64,000 bases of DNA from JBNKWA01 sp050299555 (GCA_050299555.1 JBNKWA010000019.1:20699-84698); one strand, 5' to 3'. Shown: positions 25,071 through 34,110, counted from the first letter of the stretch. The notes: a model not told the origin generated them from the sequence alone. Made by a program: numbers and translations.

Positions 25071-25682
25071 TCAGCTTTCCCCCGGCCGCAGGAGCTCGAA
25101 CACCTCGGTGATGCGGGCGTAGTCGCGATAGCCGAGCCGGGTCAGCGGCTGGTAGGTGGTGATGTCGAAGCGGCCGTCGACGAGGCAGTCGTCACGCAGG
25201 TGGATGCCGGTGACCTCGCCGAAAGCCGCGAGATTGGCCTCGCCGGGCAGGTGGACGATCTGGGTCAGCCTGCATTCCAGCGCCGCCGGGGCGCCGGCCA
25301 CCCGGGAGCAGGCGATGGTCCGGCACTCCTCGCGCTCGATGCCGGCCTTGTGGAACTCGTCCACCTCGCGCGGCCACGGCCCCGAGGAGACGTTCATCAC
25401 CGCGCGGGCGGCGTATTCCACGATGTTGACGCAGAAGACGCCGGTATCGCGGATGTTGGCCATTGAATCCTTGGTGCCCTCGCGGTCGGGCTTGGCGCTG
25501 GTGGAGGCGAACATCACCTGCGGCGGTACATAGGCCACGGCGTTGAAGAACGAGTATGGGGCAAGATTTTCGGAGCCGTCGGCGCCGCGCGTGGAGATCC
25601 AGCCGATCGGCCGCGGCGTCACCACGGCGTTGAACGGGTTGTGTGGCAGCCCGTGTGGGTCGATGCCGGGGCGATAGAACAT
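25071..25682 (-). CDS. Flavin reductase-like domain protein
   Basis: The 203-residue split-barrel flavoprotein matches the flavin reductase/DIM6-NTAB family (VVTPRPIGWISTRGADGSENLAPYSFFNAVAYVPPQVMFAS at about 20-60). Such proteins bind FMN and often supply reduced flavin to oxygenases; the partner is not visible here. The ATG at 25682 is the first good start. The gene is divergent from the GNAT gene and 91 bp upstream of mtnP on the same strand. Confidence 0.88.
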   Translation of the reverse strand: MFYRPGIDPHGLPHNPFNAVVTPRPIGWISTRGADGSENLAPYSFFNAVAYVPPQVMFASTSAKPDREGTKDSMANIRDTGVFCVNIVEYAARAVMNVSSGPWPREVDEFHKAGIEREECRTIACSRVAGAPAALECRLTQIVHLPGEANLAAFGEVTGIHLRDDCLVDGRFDITTYQPLTRLGYRDYARITEVFELLRPGES

Positions 25683-25863
25683 TGCGGGGCTCCGGTTTTT
25701 GCTTCCGGCTGACCTAGGGGCGTGATAGGCGGAAGTCGAGCCGAAAACCGAGCCATGGGGTGCCGGATATGCGCCGATCCACGCTCCGATGCGGACCTCC
25801 GCGGCCCTGAGGCGCCGCTCCGCCACCCCCTTGCCCTTGCCCATTGCCTGACCAGGCCGGCCG

Positions 25864-26376
25864 ATGTTCCGCATCCACCGCGAGAATCCCGAGGACCTCT
25901 ACGAGGTCGAGTATCTGTACGACCTGTGCTTCGCGCCGGGGCGGACGGCGCTGAGCTCGTACCGGTTGCGCGATGGGGTCGAGCCGGTGGCGGCGCTGTC
26001 GCTGGTGGCGCGCGACGAATATGACCAGATCGCGGGCGCCATCCGCTACTGGCCGATCCGGATCGGCGAGGCGGGCCATGCGGCGCTGCTGCTGGGGCCG
26101 GTGGCAGTGCACCCGACACGGCAGGGCGAGGGGCTGGGGGCGCTGCTGATCCAGGAGAGCCTGGAGCGGGCGGCCGAGGCCGGCTGGACCCGGGTGGTGC
26201 TGGTGGGCGACGAGCCCTATTACCGGCGCTTCGGCTTCACCCGGGCGCTGGGCCGGGCGCTGGACTATCCGCCGCCCACCAACCCCGACCGGCTGCTGGC
26301 CCGGGCGCTGGAAGACGGCGCCTTCGACGGGGTGACGGGCATGGTGCGGCGCTGGAGCGAGACGGACGAAGCCTGA
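25864..26376 (+). CDS. GNAT-family N-acetyltransferase
   Basis: The 170-residue product is a single GNAT domain with the acetyl-CoA loop around LGPVAVHPTRQGEGLGALLIQ (about 78-98) and the later VLVGDEPYYRRFGFTRA block, typical of the YhbS-like group. The acceptor is unknown. It ends 31 bp before the second repeat array, which separates it from the convergent hemH. Confidence 0.88.
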   Translation: MFRIHRENPEDLYEVEYLYDLCFAPGRTALSSYRLRDGVEPVAALSLVARDEYDQIAGAIRYWPIRIGEAGHAALLLGPVAVHPTRQGEGLGALLIQESLERAAEAGWTRVVLVGDEPYYRRFGFTRALGRALDYPPPTNPDRLLARALEDGAFDGVTGMVRRWSETDEA

Positions 26377-26494
26377 TCGGGCCGCGATCAAGTGCGATTC
26401 AGGGGGCGTCCCCATGGGGACGCGCCGCAAGCCGCTGATCCGGCTGTGGTTCTGGTGGGGACATCCCGAAGCGGAGGGTGTGGGCGCCGGTGGT

Positions 26495-26585
26495 GCCCCC
26501 TTCGATCGGCCCCGATCATCTCCGGGCCGCTCCCCGCCCGCCCACCCTCGCGCCCCGGAGGCGACCGGGGCCGATCGAAGGGGGC
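26495..26585 (-). repeat. Type B stem-loop with perfect 20-bp stem
   Basis: Left arm GCCCCCTTCGATCGGCCCCG (26495-26514) and right arm at 26566-26585 are exact reverse complements. The 51-nt loop carries CCCCGCCCGCCCACCC (26532-26547), four C-tracts with single-base spacers and hence a G-quadruplex motif on the - strand. Such a long uninterrupted stem in a non-coding gap suggests recent origin or selection. Confidence 0.85.
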
Positions 26586-26704
26586 GTTGCGAACGCGGCG
26601 GAGCGGGTCCGACGGGCGCCTGACCCGGTGTCCCCATGGGGACGGGGGGTCAAGGTGCTGGAATCACGCGGAATCCCGTGGGGACGCTTGTGGGGACGGT
26701 TCTG

Positions 26705-26757
26705 GATCGCGCCCGGGGCGCTCCCCGCCCACCCACCCTCGCGCCCCGTGCGCGATT
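26705..26757 (-). repeat. Type B stem-loop with G-quadruplex loop
   Basis: ATCGCG and GGGGCGC (26706-26721) pair with GCGCCCC and CGCGAT (26741-26756) with a 3-base internal mismatch. The 19-nt loop TCCCCGCCCACCCACCCTC is identical to the loop at 50002-50020. It starts 8 bp after a type A unit. Confidence 0.85.
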
Positions 26758-26956
26758 GGGGCACCGATTCAGGCGTCCCCATGGGGACGGGGGGTCAAGG
26801 TGTTGGAATTGCACGGAATCGAGTGGGGACGCTGTGGGGACGGCTTGGGGGCCCGGCAGACGCGTCCCCACGGGGACGCATTGTCAACTATCTGATTTTA
26901 AACGGTAAAAGTGTTAACGCTGGTGGGGACGGCGATGCCTGAGCGGGCCGGTGCCG

Positions 26957-28030
26957 TCAGCCCACCCAGCCGGCCAGCTCGCGTTCCACGATGGCGGCCA
27001 TCATGGCGACGTGGTCGTCGGCCTCGTTGAGGCAGGGGATATAGGTGAAGCGTTCGCCGCCGGCATGCTCGAACGCCTCGCGGATCTCGCCCTGGATCTC
27101 CTCCAGCGTCTCGACGCAGTCCGAGGAGAAGGCCGGCGCCATCACCGCGAGGTGCTTCACCCCCTCGCCGGCGAGCCGCGCCACCTCCTCGACCGTGTAG
27201 GGCTGCAGCCATTCCTCGTTGCCGAAGCGGGACTGGAAGGTGATGCGGATCGCCTTCGCATCCCAGCCGAGCCGGTCGCGCAGCAGCCGCGTCGTCGCCT
27301 GGCACTGGCAGTGGTAGGGATCGCCTTCGGCGAGGTAGCGCTGCGGCATCCCGTGATAGGAGGTGACCAGCAGGTCGGGCTGCGAATCGAGCGCCGCATA
27401 GGCGCGGGTGACCGAGTTCGCCAGCGCCTCGATATAGAGCGGGTGGTCGTAATAGGCCGGCGCCGTGCGCATGGCCGGCTGCCATTTCAGCCCCATGAGC
27501 GCCCGGAAGGCCTGGTCGTTGGCGGTGGCGGTCGTGGGCGCGGAATATTGCGGGTAGAGCGGGAAGAACAGCAGCCGCTCGCAGCCCGCCTTGTGCAGCC
27601 GCTCGATCACCGAGGCGGTGGAGGGGTTGCCGTAGCGCATGCAGAAATCGACCGTCACCGCATCGCCGAAGCGGGTCTCGAGCGCGGCGGCGAGCTTGGC
27701 GGTCTGTGCCCTGGTGATGGTCAGCAGCGGGCTTTCGTCGGCTTCGGTATTCCAGATGCCGCGATAGTTGGCGCCCGAGGTGAAGGGGCGCTTGGTCAGG
27801 ATGACCAGCTGCAGCAGCGGCTGCCAGAACCACGGCGAGTAGTCGATCACCCGGCGGTCGGACAGGAACTCGTTCAGGTAGCGGCGCATCGACCAGTAGT
27901 CGGTGGCGTCGGGGGTGCCGAGATTGGCCAGGATCACGCCGACGCGCGCCGCCGGCACCGGCGGGTGGTCGGCCGGGGCAAAGGCCCGCCGGCCGCGCGG
28001 GTGGTCCGATCCTGTGGCGGCGTCATCCAT
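26957..28030 (-). CDS. hemH: Ferrochelatase
   Basis: HemH inserts Fe2+ into protoporphyrin IX, the last step of protoheme synthesis. The 357-residue product has the family blocks ILANLGTPDATDYWSMRRYLNEFLSDRRVI, LVTSYHGMPQRYLAEGDPYHCQC (active-site His) and APAFSSDCVETLEEI (active-site Glu). The 30 residues before ILANLG are longer than in many homologues, and a start further in cannot be excluded. Convergent with the GNAT gene across a repeat array. Confidence 0.96.
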   Translation of the reverse strand: MDDAATGSDHPRGRRAFAPADHPPVPAARVGVILANLGTPDATDYWSMRRYLNEFLSDRRVIDYSPWFWQPLLQLVILTKRPFTSGANYRGIWNTEADESPLLTITRAQTAKLAAALETRFGDAVTVDFCMRYGNPSTASVIERLHKAGCERLLFFPLYPQYSAPTTATANDQAFRALMGLKWQPAMRTAPAYYDHPLYIEALANSVTRAYAALDSQPDLLVTSYHGMPQRYLAEGDPYHCQCQATTRLLRDRLGWDAKAIRITFQSRFGNEEWLQPYTVEEVARLAGEGVKHLAVMAPAFSSDCVETLEEIQGEIREAFEHAGGERFTYIPCLNEADDHVAMMAAIVERELAGWVG

Positions 28031-28096
28031 GGCCGGGTGGTATAGGCGCCGCCGGCGGGAATGCCAACGGGGATGCCAAGAAGTCAGGCGGGCGCT

Positions 28097-28963
28097 TCAG
28101 GCGGGCGGCCTTGGCACCGGCACGCTGTCGCCGGCATCCTCTTCGGCGGTGCCGAGGGCGTCGGCCAGCCGCGCCCGCGCCGAGCCGGGGCGAAGCGGCT
28201 GCTGCTGGCCCGGGCCGGGGCGCCAGCCGGTGAGCGTCAGGACCTCGACCGTCGCGGGAATGCGGCCGTCGGCGTCGCCGTGGGCCTGGGCATAGATGGC
28301 GGCGGCGCGGCCGAAGAACGCCCGCGGCAGCGGGCGGCGGTGGCGGGCCAGCATGACGTTGGTCTCGCCCATGGCGCGCAGGTCGTGGCAAAGCGCAACC
28401 GCCGAGGCATAGGTAACGGTCAGGGTGTCGGCATCGGCCACCGGCAGGGCAAAGCCGGCCCGCTGCAGGAGCGCGCCGGCGTCGCGGATGTCGGTCATCG
28501 GCGCCACCCGGGGACTGAGGCCGCCGGTCAGCTCGGTCTCGGCCGCGGCCAGTGACTGGCGCAGTTCGGTCAGGCTGCGGCCGCCGAAGAGCGTGGCGAT
28601 GAAGAGCCCGTCGGGCCTGAGCGCGCGGTTGGCCTGGATCATCTGCCCGACCGGGTCGTTGGCGTGGTGCAGGCAGAGCGCGTGGATGACGAGGTCATGG
28701 GCGGCGGGCGCCAGGTCGAGGGTGTCGTCGTCGGGCACCAGCCGGGCGCCGGCGAGGCCGAGCTCGCCGGCCCAGAGCGCCGCGAAGGGCCCGATCACCG
28801 CCGGCGCGGTAAACGACCTGTTAACCTCGGCGAGCCTTTCTGAGATGCGGGCCGCAATCTCGCGCTGCAGGAAATCGGCCGGGGCGCGCATGGCGCGGGC
28901 GCGGCGCTGCCGGAGCAGCGGCCGGTCGAAGAGAAGGGCTGGATTGGTGCGGTCATCGGCCAT
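28097..28963 (-). CDS. NDUFAF5/BioC-like methyltransferase-fold protein
   Basis: The 288-residue product begins LLFDRPLLRQRRARAMRAPADFLQREIAARISERL, the N-terminus of the NDUFAF5 family (complex I assembly hydroxylase/methyltransferase-like). The usual SAM-binding glycine loop is not present at the expected place (APAVIGPFAALW), although later motifs (LVIHALCLHHANDPVGQMIQANRALRPDGLFIATLFGG) are. It may not use SAM in the normal way. It is divergent from comF across 28 bp, a common arrangement in the order. Confidence 0.85.
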   Translation of the reverse strand: MADDRTNPALLFDRPLLRQRRARAMRAPADFLQREIAARISERLAEVNRSFTAPAVIGPFAALWAGELGLAGARLVPDDDTLDLAPAAHDLVIHALCLHHANDPVGQMIQANRALRPDGLFIATLFGGRSLTELRQSLAAAETELTGGLSPRVAPMTDIRDAGALLQRAGFALPVADADTLTVTYASAVALCHDLRAMGETNVMLARHRRPLPRAFFGRAAAIYAQAHGDADGRIPATVEVLTLTGWRPGPGQQQPLRPGSARARLADALGTAEEDAGDSVPVPRPPA

Positions 28964-28991
28964 GTCGCGGCAAATCTAGGGTGCGAGTGCC

Positions 28992-29756
28992 ATGGAATCC
29001 ATCACGCTTCGGATGAGATCGGCGGGCCGGCGCGGTGCCGCGGCGCTGGTCGATGCCGTCTACCCGCCCCGCTGCGTGGTCTGCGAGACGCGGACCGAGG
29101 CCTCGCACGGGCTGTGCCCCGCCTGCTGGGCCGGGACCGGGTTTATCGCCGGTCTGGCTTGCACCAGATGCGGCCTGGCGCTGCCCGGCGCAACCAGCAC
29201 CGCCGAGGGCGAACTTGTGTGCGATGGCTGCATCGCCCATCCGCCGGCCTGGGATCGGGGCCGCTGCGCGGTCAGCTATGAGGGAGGCGGGCGCAAGGCG
29301 GTGCTGGCGCTGAAGCATGGCGACCGGCTGGACCTGGCGCCGGTGCTGGCGGGCTGGCTGAACCGGGTCGGGCCGGCGCTGATCGCCGAGGCCGATATCG
29401 TGGCGCCGGTGCCGCTGTACTGGACGCGGCTGTTCCGGCGCCGCTTCAACCAGTCGGCGGAGATTGCGCGCCATCTGGCGCGGCCGAAGGGGGCGCTGCT
29501 GATCCCGGGGCTGGTCACCCGGATCCGCAATACCGGCAGCCAGGACGGGCTGAGCCGGGAGGCGCGGCACGCCAACCTGGTCGGGGCGTTTCGCGTCGCG
29601 CCGCGCTGGCGGCCGGCGCTGGCGGGGCGGCGGGTGCTGCTGGTGGACGACGTGATGACCTCGGGCGCGACGCTGTCGGCGGTCGCCTCGGCCTGCCGCG
29701 ATGCCGGCGCGGCTGCGGTGGACGTGCTGGCGGTGGCCCGTGTTGCCATGCACTGA
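28992..29756 (+). CDS. comF: ComF-family phosphoribosyltransferase-like protein
   Basis: The 254-residue product has an N-terminal zinc-finger region with Cys pairs (CVVC, CPAC, CTRC, CDGC; residues about 28-80) and a PRTase-fold domain with VLLVDDVMTSGATL (about 216-229). Family members act in DNA uptake or unknown nucleotide chemistry. It is the first gene of a rightward set with grxC, a nitrilase and a MarR regulator. Confidence 0.88.
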   Translation: MESITLRMRSAGRRGAAALVDAVYPPRCVVCETRTEASHGLCPACWAGTGFIAGLACTRCGLALPGATSTAEGELVCDGCIAHPPAWDRGRCAVSYEGGGRKAVLALKHGDRLDLAPVLAGWLNRVGPALIAEADIVAPVPLYWTRLFRRRFNQSAEIARHLARPKGALLIPGLVTRIRNTGSQDGLSREARHANLVGAFRVAPRWRPALAGRRVLLVDDVMTSGATLSAVASACRDAGAAAVDVLAVARVAMH

Positions 29757-29797
29757 GCACGCCCTATAGTGCGGCGGTTCCAGGTGGTGCGAAGGCG

Positions 29798-30055
29798 ATG
29801 AAGTCGGTCACGATCTACACGACCCAGTTCTGCGGCTATTGCCTGGCGGCCAAGCGGCTGCTGGAGGCGAAGTCGGTGGCCTTTGACGAAATCGACGTCG
29901 GTGGCGCGCCGGAACGCCGGGCCGAGATGATGGATCGCGCCGGCGGGCGCCGGACAGTGCCGCAGATCTTCATCGGCGAGACCCATGTGGGCGGCTGCGA
30001 CGAGCTTTACGCGCTGGAGCGCGAGGGCCGCCTGGACGGGCTTCTGGCGACATGA
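29798..30055 (+). CDS. grxC: Glutaredoxin 3
   Basis: The 85-residue thioredoxin-fold protein has the dithiol active site CGYC (residues 12-15), TVPQIFIG and GGCDELYALE for glutathione binding. It reduces disulfides with glutathione. It overlaps the nitrilase gene by 4 bp (ATGA), so they are co-translated. Confidence 0.95.
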   Translation: MKSVTIYTTQFCGYCLAAKRLLEAKSVAFDEIDVGGAPERRAEMMDRAGGRRTVPQIFIGETHVGGCDELYALEREGRLDGLLAT

Positions 30056-30882
30056 TCCGGGTCGGTCTGGTGCAGCTGTCCTCGGGCGAGGAGCCGGCCG
30101 CCAACCTGCCGGTGACCGATGCGCTGGTGCGCGAGGCGGCGGAGCAGGGCGCGAAACTGGTGGTCACCCCCGAGGTGACCAACATGGTCAGCGCCGACAA
30201 GGCCCGGATGCGCGCCCTTGCCACCGCCGAAGAGCAGGACGTGACGCTGGCCGGGCTCAGGCGGACAGCGGCCGATTGCGGGCTCTGGCTGGTGATCGGG
30301 TCGCTGGTGGTCCGCAGCGGCGAGGCGCAGATGGCCAACCGGTCGTTCCTGATCGGGCCGGACGGGGCGATCCACGCCCGCTACGACAAGATCCACATGT
30401 TCGATGTCGAGCTGGGCGACGGCGAGTCGTACCGCGAATCGGCGCTGTTCGTGCCGGGCGAAGCGGCGGTGCTGGCCAAAACGCCGCTGGCAGCCATCGG
30501 CCTGACGATCTGCTATGACGTGCGTTTCGGCCATCTCTATCGCGATCTGGCGCGGGCGGGAGCCGAGATCGTCACCGTGCCCGCCGCCTTCACGGTGCCA
30601 ACCGGCAAGGCGCACTGGCAGGTGCTGCTGCGGGCCCGGGCGATCGAGACCGGCGCCTTCGTGCTGGCGGCGGCGCAGACCGGCCGGCACGTCTCGGCCT
30701 CGGGGCGGGCGCGCGAGACCTGGGGCCATTCCATGGCCGTCTCGCCCAGGGGCGAGGTTCTGGCCGAGGCGGAACGGGAACCGGGCGTGATCCTGGCCGA
30801 TCTCGACCTGGGCGAGGTGGCGCGGGCGCGGGCCCGGATACCGGCGCTGGGTCACGACCGCGCCTATGACGGACCGGATTGA
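30052..30882 (+). CDS. Carbon-nitrogen hydrolase (nitrilase superfamily, Nit-like)
   Basis: The 276-residue product has the catalytic triad Glu41 (VVTPEVTNM), Lys113 (YDKIHMFDVEL) and Cys154 (LTICYDVRF). The sequence is closest to Nit1/Nit2-type amidases, for which deaminated glutathione repair is known; pairing with a glutaredoxin gene fits that, as inference. It overlaps grxC at the start and the MarR gene at the end. Confidence 0.92.
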   Translation: MIRVGLVQLSSGEEPAANLPVTDALVREAAEQGAKLVVTPEVTNMVSADKARMRALATAEEQDVTLAGLRRTAADCGLWLVIGSLVVRSGEAQMANRSFLIGPDGAIHARYDKIHMFDVELGDGESYRESALFVPGEAAVLAKTPLAAIGLTICYDVRFGHLYRDLARAGAEIVTVPAAFTVPTGKAHWQVLLRARAIETGAFVLAAAQTGRHVSASGRARETWGHSMAVSPRGEVLAEAEREPGVILADLDLGEVARARARIPALGHDRAYDGPD

Positions 30883-31348
30883 TCAGATGGCAGAAGCACC
30901 GTCAGAAGTGGCGCTGGCCATGGCGCTGTTCGCCGAGCTCAGCACCACCGAGCAGCTGATCCGGCAGCGGGTGTCGCGCGCGCTGCCGCGGGGGATGGAA
31001 ATCTCGCAGTTCTCGGTCCTCAATCATCTGCACAGCGCCGGCACCGAGCGGACGCCGGCGCAACTGGCGCGGCTGTTCAATGTCACCAAGGGAGCGATGA
31101 CCAACACCGTCGTGCGACTGGAGGCGGCCGGTTTCGTGCATGTGCGCCCGGACTGGGAGGACGGCCGGCAGAAGCTGGTTTCGATCAGCCCGGCCGGTGC
31201 CAAGGCGCGTGAGGCGGCGGTCGAGGCGGTGACACCGGAACTGATGCAGATCGTCGCAGGGGCAGGCGAAGAGAGCCTGCGGGCCAGCCTGCCGGTGCTG
31301 CGAAAGCTGCGGCAAGCCCTTGTTCGCAAGGCAGGCAAGGACGACTGA
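30866..31348 (+). CDS. MarR-family transcriptional regulator
   Basis: The 160-residue product is a winged helix protein with the MarR DNA-binding core RTPAQLARLFNVTKGAMTNTVVRLEAAGFVHVRPDWEDGRQKLVSISPAGAKARE (about 60-115). The ATG at 30866 lies inside the nitrilase gene; an ATG at 30887, just after its stop, is an equally good choice. Target genes are unknown, though autoregulation of the operon would be typical. Confidence 0.9.
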   Translation: MTDRIDQMAEAPSEVALAMALFAELSTTEQLIRQRVSRALPRGMEISQFSVLNHLHSAGTERTPAQLARLFNVTKGAMTNTVVRLEAAGFVHVRPDWEDGRQKLVSISPAGAKAREAAVEAVTPELMQIVAGAGEESLRASLPVLRKLRQALVRKAGKDD

Positions 31349-31523
31349 TCGCGAACGGGCAGCGGTTAATCACGATGCCCTTAAAATGCCTCTCTTTCGG
31401 CCTATCTATGGACAACGCGGGGCTTCGACCCTAATAAGGCGGGCGTGGGGGCCACCGTAGGTGTTGTTATAAGCGTGCAGGCGCTGTGATTGGCGTGGCT
31501 TAACGAGTGGTCGGTGCGAAGGC

Positions 31524-32489
31524 ATGTTGATGTCGACACATACAATCTACCTCGACCACTTCGGTCTGACCGGGCGGCCGTTCACGCTGTTGCCCGATCC
31601 GGACTTCATTTACTGGTCGCCGGCCCACCGGCAGGCGTTCACGGTGCTGGAATACGGCATCATGTCGCGCACGCCGATCATCGTGGTTACCGGCGAGATC
31701 GGCGCCGGCAAGACCACGCTTCTGCGCGAGTATCTGCGCAAGGCCGAGGATGACGTCAAGATCGGCCTGATCTCCAATGCCCAGGGCGACCGTGGCGAGC
31801 TTTTGCACTGGGTGCTGATGGCGCTTGGCCAGCCGGTCGATCCCGACGCCACCTATGTGCAGCTTTTCCACCAGTTGCAGGCGACGCTGATCGAGACCTA
31901 TGCCGACGGCAGGCGCACGGTGCTGGTGTTCGACGAGGCGCAGAACCTGTCGATCGAGACCCTGGAAGAACTCAGGATGTTCTCGAACATCAATTCGGAC
32001 CAGGACGAGCTGTTGCAGCTGATCCTGGTCGGGCAGCCCGATCTTCTCGACAAGATCGCACGCCCGGAGCTGGAGCAGTTCTCGCAGCGGGTGGGCGCCG
32101 AGTTCCATCTTCCGCGGATGTCGGCCGACGATGTGGAACGCTACATCCAGCACCGCCTGAAGGTAGTCGGTGCCGAGCGGCGGATCTTCACGCGGCTGGC
32201 CTGCGAGAAGGTCCATCTTGCCACCGGCGGAACGCCGCGCCTGATCAACCGGCTGTGCGACTTCGCACTGCTTTATGCGTATTCTGACGGCAAGAAGACG
32301 GTGACCGACGCGACGGTCGATGCGGTGGTGCGGGACCAGCATCTGTTCAGCCTGGCCACGGCCGATCGCGAACGTCAGCGGATGCGGGCCCGAAGGGGCC
32401 AGGTCCAGGAAGTCCCGGTGAGCAAGGGGACCGCGTCGAGTGGGGAGCCCGATGACGGACCCATCAACATCTGGGACATGAAAAAGTAG
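31524..32489 (+). CDS. ExeA-like AAA ATPase of the exosortase/exopolysaccharide cluster
   Basis: The 321-residue product has an AAA+ ATPase domain with Walker A GEIGAGKTT (57-65) and Walker B VLVFDEAQ (133-140) and the general-secretion ExeA-like start (HFGLTGRPFTLLPDPDFIYWSPAHRQAFTVLEYGI). Homologues accompany XrtA/PEP-CTERM and related exosortase loci; the role is thought to be energising or regulating polysaccharide/protein export. The ATG has GAAGG upstream; a second ATG is two codons later. It heads the rightward part of the cluster. Confidence 0.9.
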   Translation: MLMSTHTIYLDHFGLTGRPFTLLPDPDFIYWSPAHRQAFTVLEYGIMSRTPIIVVTGEIGAGKTTLLREYLRKAEDDVKIGLISNAQGDRGELLHWVLMALGQPVDPDATYVQLFHQLQATLIETYADGRRTVLVFDEAQNLSIETLEELRMFSNINSDQDELLQLILVGQPDLLDKIARPELEQFSQRVGAEFHLPRMSADDVERYIQHRLKVVGAERRIFTRLACEKVHLATGGTPRLINRLCDFALLYAYSDGKKTVTDATVDAVVRDQHLFSLATADRERQRMRARRGQVQEVPVSKGTASSGEPDDGPINIWDMKK

Positions 32490-32492
32490 CTG

Positions 32493-32527
32493 TTTTGGCG
32501 GACCGTAAGGCAGGTCCGTTTCCAAAA
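32493..32527 (+). terminator. Hairpin between ATPase and chain-length genes
   Basis: Outer arms TTTTGG / CCAAAA and inner arms CGGACC / GGTCCG stack around gtaaggca, with a TTT bulge. It begins 4 bp after the ATPase stop. It could attenuate transcription or protect the upstream mRNA rather than fully end it, because the next gene starts only 64 bp after the stop. Confidence 0.5.
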
Positions 32528-32553
32528 CCAAACGGAATGGGTCGCGGGGCGCG

Positions 32554-34110
32554 ATGGATAGCAGCGATATCAAATTCTATCTGAAACGGTTCTGGGTGCG
32601 CTTCCCGCTGTTTTTCCTGCTGGCACTGGTGCCGGCGGTGGCGGGTATTGCGACGGCCATGCTGTTGCCGCCCATGTACAAGTCCTCGGCCACGGTGCTG
32701 GTCGAGGGGGCGCAGATTCCCAACGACCTTGCGGCCTCGACGGTGCAGATCGCCGCGCAGGAGCAGGTGCAGGTGGTGGAAAAGCGCCTGATGACGCGCG
32801 ACAACCTGCTGGAGATCGCCCAGAAGTATGACCTTTACGGCGACGATCCCAACCTGTCGCCTTCCGACGTCGTGAACAACATCCGCGAGAGCACGTCCTT
32901 CGATCAGATCAGCCTGTCGGCCAGCCGGACCGGCGAGGGCACGATCGCCTTCACCATCGGCTTCACGGCGGCGGTTCCGAAGATTTCGAGCGACGTCACC
33001 AGCGAGTACGTGGAGAGAATCCTCAAGCTCAACCAGCAGATCCGCCAGGACGCCGCGCAAGACACCCTGGCCTTCTTCAACCAGGAGTCGGAGCGTCTGA
33101 TCCGCGAGTTGAGCGGGCTGGAGGCGGAGATCGTGCGGTTCAAGCTGGACAACGAGGACTCGCTGCCCGACAGCCTCGACTTCCGGCGCGAACAGCTTGC
33201 CGCCCTGCAGGAACAGCTGGCCACGATCACCCGTGAGGAGATCGAGCTCAGCCAGCTTCGGTTCCAGCTTGAGCAGGCCAAGAGCGACCCGGAGATCGCC
33301 AAGTCGCTGGCGCCGCAGGACACGCCGCTGCAGCGCGAGCTTGACGACCTGCGCCGGCTCTACACCCAGCAGCGGGCGATCTATTCGGAAACCCACCCGA
33401 TCGTGACCTCGCTGCGCTCGCGGATCGAAGCGCTCGAGGAGATGATCTCGGAGATCCCCGACGACTCGGCCGAGCAGCGGATGGCGGCGCAGACGCCGAT
33501 CGAGCTGCGCCTGTCGCAGACCACCGAGCGCCTGGATTTGATCCGCGAGCAGAAGGCGAACCTGGAAGAGCGCATCGGCGAGCTGGACGGGACCATCAAG
33601 GAGACGCCGCGCGTCGAGATGGCGCTGAACATCCTGGAGCGGAAATACGGCAACCTGAAGCTGCAGTTCGACCGCAACAGCCAGGCCCTCGCCGAGGCCG
33701 AGCAGGGCGAGAAGCTGGAGTTGCGGCAGAAGGGTCAGCGGTTCTCGGTGATCGAGCAGGCGGTGGTGCCGACCGCGCCGGTCAGTCCGAACCGGCCGCT
33801 GATCGCGGCTGGTGGCGTTGCCGCCGGCCTGGGACTTGGCGGTGCCGTGGTGCTGCTTCTGGAGCTGCTGAACCGCACGATCCACCGGCCGGTCGATGTG
33901 ACCCGGAAGCTGGGAATCGAGCTGATGGCCGCGCTGCCCTATATCGATGCAGAGGGTGAGGTGGTGCGCCGCCGCACCGGTCGCGCGGCCGTGGTGCTGG
34001 CGATCCTTGCGGCGATCCCGGCCGCGATCTATCTGATCGACCGATTTGTAATGCCGTTGGGCGACCTCGCTGCGGTCCTCGCGAGCAAACTACCGTCACT
34101 CGGCTTTTAA
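32554..34110 (+). CDS. Wzz/GNVR-type polysaccharide chain-length determinant
   Basis: The 518-residue product has an N-terminal membrane helix (about 20-38), a large periplasmic region with long coiled coil (about 165-300), a GNVR-like segment (about 365-400) and a second membrane helix (about 416-436). An unusual third hydrophobic helix (about 470-490) is near the C-terminus. It matches the XrtA-type polysaccharide co-polymerase group that sets chain length together with the neighbouring cytoplasmic kinase. Confidence 0.9.
   Translation: MDSSDIKFYLKRFWVRFPLFFLLALVPAVAGIATAMLLPPMYKSSATVLVEGAQIPNDLAASTVQIAAQEQVQVVEKRLMTRDNLLEIAQKYDLYGDDPNLSPSDVVNNIRESTSFDQISLSASRTGEGTIAFTIGFTAAVPKISSDVTSEYVERILKLNQQIRQDAAQDTLAFFNQESERLIRELSGLEAEIVRFKLDNEDSLPDSLDFRREQLAALQEQLATITREEIELSQLRFQLEQAKSDPEIAKSLAPQDTPLQRELDDLRRLYTQQRAIYSETHPIVTSLRSRIEALEEMISEIPDDSAEQRMAAQTPIELRLSQTTERLDLIREQKANLEERIGELDGTIKETPRVEMALNILERKYGNLKLQFDRNSQALAEAEQGEKLELRQKGQRFSVIEQAVVPTAPVSPNRPLIAAGGVAAGLGLGGAVVLLLELLNRTIHRPVDVTRKLGIELMAALPYIDAEGEVVRRRTGRAAVVLAILAAIPAAIYLIDRFVMPLGDLAAVLASKLPSLGF

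Larger units (their letters stand above)
26408..26930. repeat. Composite repeat array, locus 2
   Basis: The 580-bp convergent gap between the GNAT gene and hemH contains no gene but four type A units: 26408-26462 (short), 26630-26697, 26775-26841 and 26864-26930. Two type B stem-loops (26495-26585 and 26705-26757) are placed between them. The order A-B-A-B-A-A and the AT-rich last unit (aaaagtgttaacgc) parallel locus 1. Units 26630 and 26775 share the run GGGGGGTCAAGGTG after the dyad. Confidence 0.88.
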
